A stretch of DNA of 64,000 nt from Pseudomonadota bacterium (GTDB lineage Bacteria > Pseudomonadota > Alphaproteobacteria > Micropepsales > Micropepsaceae). Shown here one piece after another: positions 62,901 through 64,000 of this stretch; the stretch's first letter is position 1; each line of letters opens with the position of its first letter. A program made the position numbers and the translations under genes. The stretch is taken from assembly GCA_016201105.1 (NCBI GenBank), contig JACQDN010000069.1, positions 61,442 through 125,441 on the forward strand, given 5' to 3'. The notes below the pieces were generated by a model. That model was not told the origin of the DNA and did not search any database. It saw only the letters and a list, made by a program, of their open reading frames with translations.

Positions 62901-64000
62901 ATCGCTGTAGTTGTTGTCGATGGAGCTGGTGCCGAACAGCACAAACGTCTGATACGCCTTGCCGGAGTACGAGGCGATCTGGTTCATCGCCACGCCATAG
63001 CCTTCGCCGATGCTATTGCCCTCGTTGTCGTTGATCGTGTCGTTGAGGCCGAAGAACGTCTGATACTGCTTGGTGCTGCCGGCGGTGTTGTACTGGTACA
63101 TGTCCACGCCGTCATAGCCGTTATAGCTGAAGCTGGTGTGGAACGCGGTCGCGATCTGATAGACGTAGGTGGCGCCCGGCGCGTACTGCGTCATGCTCAG
63201 GCCGTCGCCGTAGTTGCCGTTGAAGCTGGCGTACTTCGCATAGAAGTACTGCGCCACCTTCAGCGACGGATCGGAATCCTGATACATCCGTACGCCGGAT
63301 TCGCCGTTGTAGTTGACGTCGACAAAGATCCCTTTGAACGACTGGACGTCTGACGTCACGTCCTTGGTGCCGTATTGCACCATCTCCACGCCGTCGCCGG
63401 AGTTGTGCGAGATGCTGGAGTAAAAGGCGAACGCGCTCTGCAGGAGATGAGTGTTCTTGTACCCGTTCTGGTACATCTCCACGCCGTCGCCGCCATTGTA
63501 GTCGATCGTCACGTCGTCGATGGAGAACGTCTGATAGGCCTTCGAGTCGTAGCTGGCCTTTTGATACATCTCCACGCCGCCGGATTCGTTGTGGCTGACA
63601 GAGCCACCGGCCAGGTCGAACGTCTGATAGGCTTTCGAGGCGTCGTAGGCGTGCTGATCCATCGACACGCCGTAATACTCGTTGTAGTCGATCGTATCGT
63701 TGGTGCCGAAGAACGTCTGGTACTGATGGAAGCTGCCGGCGGTGGTGTTGTACTGATACATCTGCACGCCGTAGCCGCCGTTGTGGCTGAAGCTGGTGGA
63801 GTATGCATCGGCGATCTGCAGCACGTATTCGGCGCCCGGCGCGTACTGCTTCATCTGCAGGCCGTCGTCGGCGTTGTGGTCGAAGGTGCTGTCCTTCGCG
63901 TAGAAGAACTGGCCTACCAGGAGCGCCGGATCGGAATCCTGGTACATCCGCACGCCGTATTCGCCGTTGTAGTTGTCGGTGAGATCGATCGCCTTGAACG
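56973..64000 (-). CDS. Giant right-handed beta-helix repeat protein (5' end outside window)
   Basis: The minus-strand frame is open from the right edge to the stop at 56973, giving at least 2,341 residues; the start lies beyond 64000. The protein is made of beta-helix rungs of about 32 residues with the core pattern [ST]x[DS][HNY]NxGxGVxMYQ; at least 58 such rungs can be counted. Every sixth or seventh rung carries a SDP-x3-VxQ variant, marking cassettes. The C-terminal ~500 residues are more varied parallel-beta-helix repeats (NTVYNSGDRGINVQL, NTVADSGYDGILVAL) and end SLNGGQNVF. It is rich in Tyr, Asn, Gly, Asp and Gln and poor in Lys, Arg and Cys, as expected of an extracellular adhesin or S-layer-like filament. 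No lyase active site is recognisable. Confidence 0.85.
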   Translation of the reverse strand, partial: FKAIDLTDNYNGEYGVRMYQDSDPALLVGQFFYAKDSTFDHNADDGLQMKQYAPGAEYVLQIADAYSTSFSHNGGYGVQMYQYNTTAGSFHQYQTFFGTNDTIDYNEYYGVSMDQHAYDASKAYQTFDLAGGSVSHNESGGVEMYQKASYDSKAYQTFSIDDVTIDYNGGDGVEMYQNGYKNTHLLQSAFAFYSSISHNSGDGVEMVQYGTKDVTSDVQSFKGIFVDVNYNGESGVRMYQDSDPSLKVAQYFYAKYASFNGNYGDGLSMTQYAPGATYVYQIATAFHTSFSYNGYDGVDMYQYNTAGSTKQYQTFFGLNDTINDNEGNSIGEGYGVAMNQIASYSGKAYQTFVLFGTSSIDNNYSDGVEMYQTGYKNTLLRQSAFASDTSISNNGGDGVEMVQYGTFDVTSDVQSFAGIFVDVNYNGESGVRMYQDSDPSLKVAQYFYSKYGSFNGNYGDGLSMTQYAPGAAYVYQTAFALHTSISYNGYDGVDMYQYNTAGSTKQYQTFFGLNDTINDNEGNVVGEGYGVAMNQIASYSGKAYQTFTLFGTSSIDNNYSDGVEMYQTGYKNTDLLQSAFASDTSISNNGGDGVEMVQYGTFDVTSDVQSFTGLSVTVNNNGEYGVRLYQDSDPAFLVGQYFYAKNSTFDYNADDGLQMKQYAPGAPYVLQIADAFSTSFSHNGGYGVQMYQYNTTVGSYHQYQTFFGTKDTIDYNENYGVSMDQRAYDATKAYQTFDLTVGSISHNESGGVEMYQKASYDNYAYQTFAADKLTIDYNGGDGVEMYQNGYKNVDLLQQAFIYTTSISHNSGDGVEMVQYGNKDLASDIQSLKSKHLTDNYNGESGVRMYQDSDPSLKVAQYFYSKYGSFNGNYGDGLSMTQYAPGAAYVYQTAFTFSTSFSYNGYDGVDMYQYNTAGSTKQYQTFSGIFDTINDNEGNVIGEGYGVAMNQIASYSGKAYQSFGIDGSSIDNNYSDGVEMYQTGYKDTLLNQSAGAYFTSISNNGGDGVEMVQYGTFDVTSDIQSFAGLFVTVNYNGEYGVRMYQDSDPAAKVSQGFTVFGGSVSYNNDGGLLMHQNVALGSTDIFQEAFVYYSDINYNGGNGVEMYQYGTGNFNQYQVFVAGYANINHNSGYGVTMDQRAYSGTHYAYQTLAATHTDIDYNSSTGVAQYQHATSFYVARQAAGFYYSDVSYNGGDGVNMNQVGSGNGKTVQFLPAYYTTISNNTGDGVQMYQHSTSGYLVDTQQFVGAYTYVDYNGGYGVKMTEKSDPAPFVYQEFYLNHGSISHNGNDGLNMYQHATSGSTDLYQVALTYYVNIDHNDGDGVQMFQYGTGNYNQLQTLVAYHDSITYNDGVGAAMDQRAYDGTHYAYQTLIATNTAIDNNYDTGVAMNENATYFYVARQAAGFYDYSSVSGNDGDGVNMNQDGFKNGKTVQFLAAYYTTIDNNSGDGVQMYQHSTSGTIVDSQQFAGYYAHVDYNGGYGVHMTEISDPAPVVYQSFYVKHSSFDGNTLDGLNMYQKVKGGGSVDVGQVVYAGNTTFDNNGGYGVDLYQYSYGNTSQYQKFTAYNVSMSGNGNYGLSMVQKGFASGSVYQVFYGTGGITISNNGIGNYDGGAEMYQNTAFVGTAAQVFVADGVEINNNGGDGIEMTQDGYKNGSTLQYGIVKYGVGSLYGSISNNSGDGIEMLQTTYGDVFSDKQSLSVVYVHVDYNGESNVRMNQFVDAPALVRQDFYSSHGTFNGAYDDGVRMNQTVYDAGQAYQSFKAYYSEFNNNDNYGFGVNMYQKGSDNTGQYQSLYASHSQFDYNFYDGARMKQYGVANGVTKQGFAAYYSDFSHNYGYGPFNGGADGVHMYQSTAFNGYAVQSFISFRSHFDHNYETGAYVNMRAFDDIATFQYGGVLHSTFTYNSYGNGLYIGMHNDLVYDSYQYVYSFKNDFSHNYFTNFSVYMESNDLSYAGQRVVSKGDTGNYSKNGDGISVTARFSYEYSTEQYVKIGKGTWSDNYNGSGIDVYAVNYKVTYAYTDQNILNNTVDYSGNSGINISVYDNYVSYGYDHTDVIGNTVYNSGDRGINVQLAVSHGSALYNDFRYGPVAVTVKNNKVDYTGYHGIEVHLINNSSYIDGAGNTHPFEMLVTGNTVADSGYDGILVALNNNGGSADSYVATVISKNSTDDSSRYGIQSTSGNLFGDVSFSTEFLLNTVQDGYVGGISHNNYVYGGHTKTFSLWNGNDVEATGNPTGFAGINISDANYGGGFDTSLNYIYNNTLTFNYVGIGVYQYSDTDQTHNFQYDKITGNTFTFNNYGVVGDEFLATANYTQGIDVYGDNSFFFNFISNYSFFSLNGGQNVF
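60859..61440. repeat. 582-bp cassette of the giant gene
   Basis: A six-rung cassette measured from the SDP anchor at 60859 to the next at 61441. It matches the two 585-bp cassettes further up the gene, with a 3-bp deletion. Confidence 0.8.
62101..63930. repeat. 1,830-bp superrepeat unit in the giant gene
   Basis: Anchors (TCGGAATCCTG on the plus strand) occur at 61441, 62101, 62686, 63271 and 63931, so spacings are 660, 585, 585 and 660 bp. The order 660-585-585 forms an 1,830-bp unit (610 residues, 19 rungs). The next unit starts again with a 660-bp cassette (61441-62100). Aligned stretches such as 61331-61480 and 62571-62720 are nearly identical at the base level. Confidence 0.85.

Noticed and set aside
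61896..63353. Long plus-strand open frame opposite the giant repeat gene
   Set aside because: It is the antisense shadow of a repetitive gene with few stops; Val/Ala/His-rich text without domains, and the minus frame has clear beta-helix repeats.
56973..63953. Treating the Met near 63953 as the start of the giant gene
   Set aside because: That Met is inside a GVRMYQ rung, and the frame stays open with rung-like sequence (TDNYNGEYGV) to the window edge, so the true start is outside.
60859..64000. CRISPR array
   Set aside because: Regular repetition is coding and in frame; spacings are multiples of 3 and there are no unique spacers.

Overview
The window is a gene-dense, G+C-rich chromosomal segment of an alphaproteobacterium. 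Supporting markers are a ftsE-ftsX-DUF218-acyltransferase run, tyrC-hisC beside metX-metW, a gloB/methyltransferase pair, yqeY near dnaG-rpoD, fabA-fabB-fabI facing an Irr-type Fur regulator, and a rubrerythrin/Fe-S reductase/DUF3501 trio. The lineage cannot be fixed from sequence alone. A Hyphomicrobiales-like or Rhizomicrobium/Micropepsaceae-like organism is a reasonable guess.

Layout. 1-4.1 kb: zinc-ribbon membrane protein (cut by the left edge), cell-division transporter FtsEX, a DUF218 protein, an acyltransferase and a small membrane protein. 4.2-9.3 kb: B12-dependent ribonucleotide reductase, a YcaQ/AlkX-like DNA glycosylase, a DUF2125 protein. 9.4-13.7 kb: tyrosine, histidine and methionine biosynthesis (tyrC, hisC, metX, metW). 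14-22.6 kb: methyltransferase, glyoxalase II, MAPEG protein, two or three small proteins, HAD phosphatase, hemolysin-III-like protein, DUF5694 and DUF4166 proteins. 22.7-30.5 kb: rpoD, dnaG, acetyltransferase, yqeY, carA, TerB-like protein. 30.6-38.1 kb: fatty-acid synthesis (fabI, fabB, fabA), irr, and a rubrerythrin operon. 38.2-54.3 kb: catabolic and detoxification genes (SDR, metallo-beta-lactamase fold, two GSTs, carboxylesterase, dehydrogenase, amidase, flavin monooxygenase, isochorismatase, GFA, acyl-CoA synthetase) plus a GIY-YIG nuclease. 54.5-64 kb: a TPR-sulfotransferase and the 3' 7 kb of a giant beta-helix repeat gene that leaves the window.

Two things stand out. First, the end of the window is a very large Tyr/Asn/Gly-rich repeat protein with nested repeats: rungs of about 32 residues, cassettes of 195 or 220 residues, and a 610-residue superrepeat. 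Next to it lies a TPR-sulfotransferase; together they could be an undescribed modified surface-protein system. Second, intergenic palindromic repeat families occur about 16 times. They fill every convergent intergenic gap longer than 20 bp and are absent from all 11 divergent promoter regions.

Regulatory signals that can be read directly include two Irr-box-like inverted repeats (irr/fabA and upstream of the rubrerythrin operon), sigma70-like promoters for nrdJ, metX, carA, rubrerythrin and both DUF4189 genes, and a strong nested hairpin after the giant gene. I saw no rRNA, tRNA, CRISPR array, prophage or transposase.
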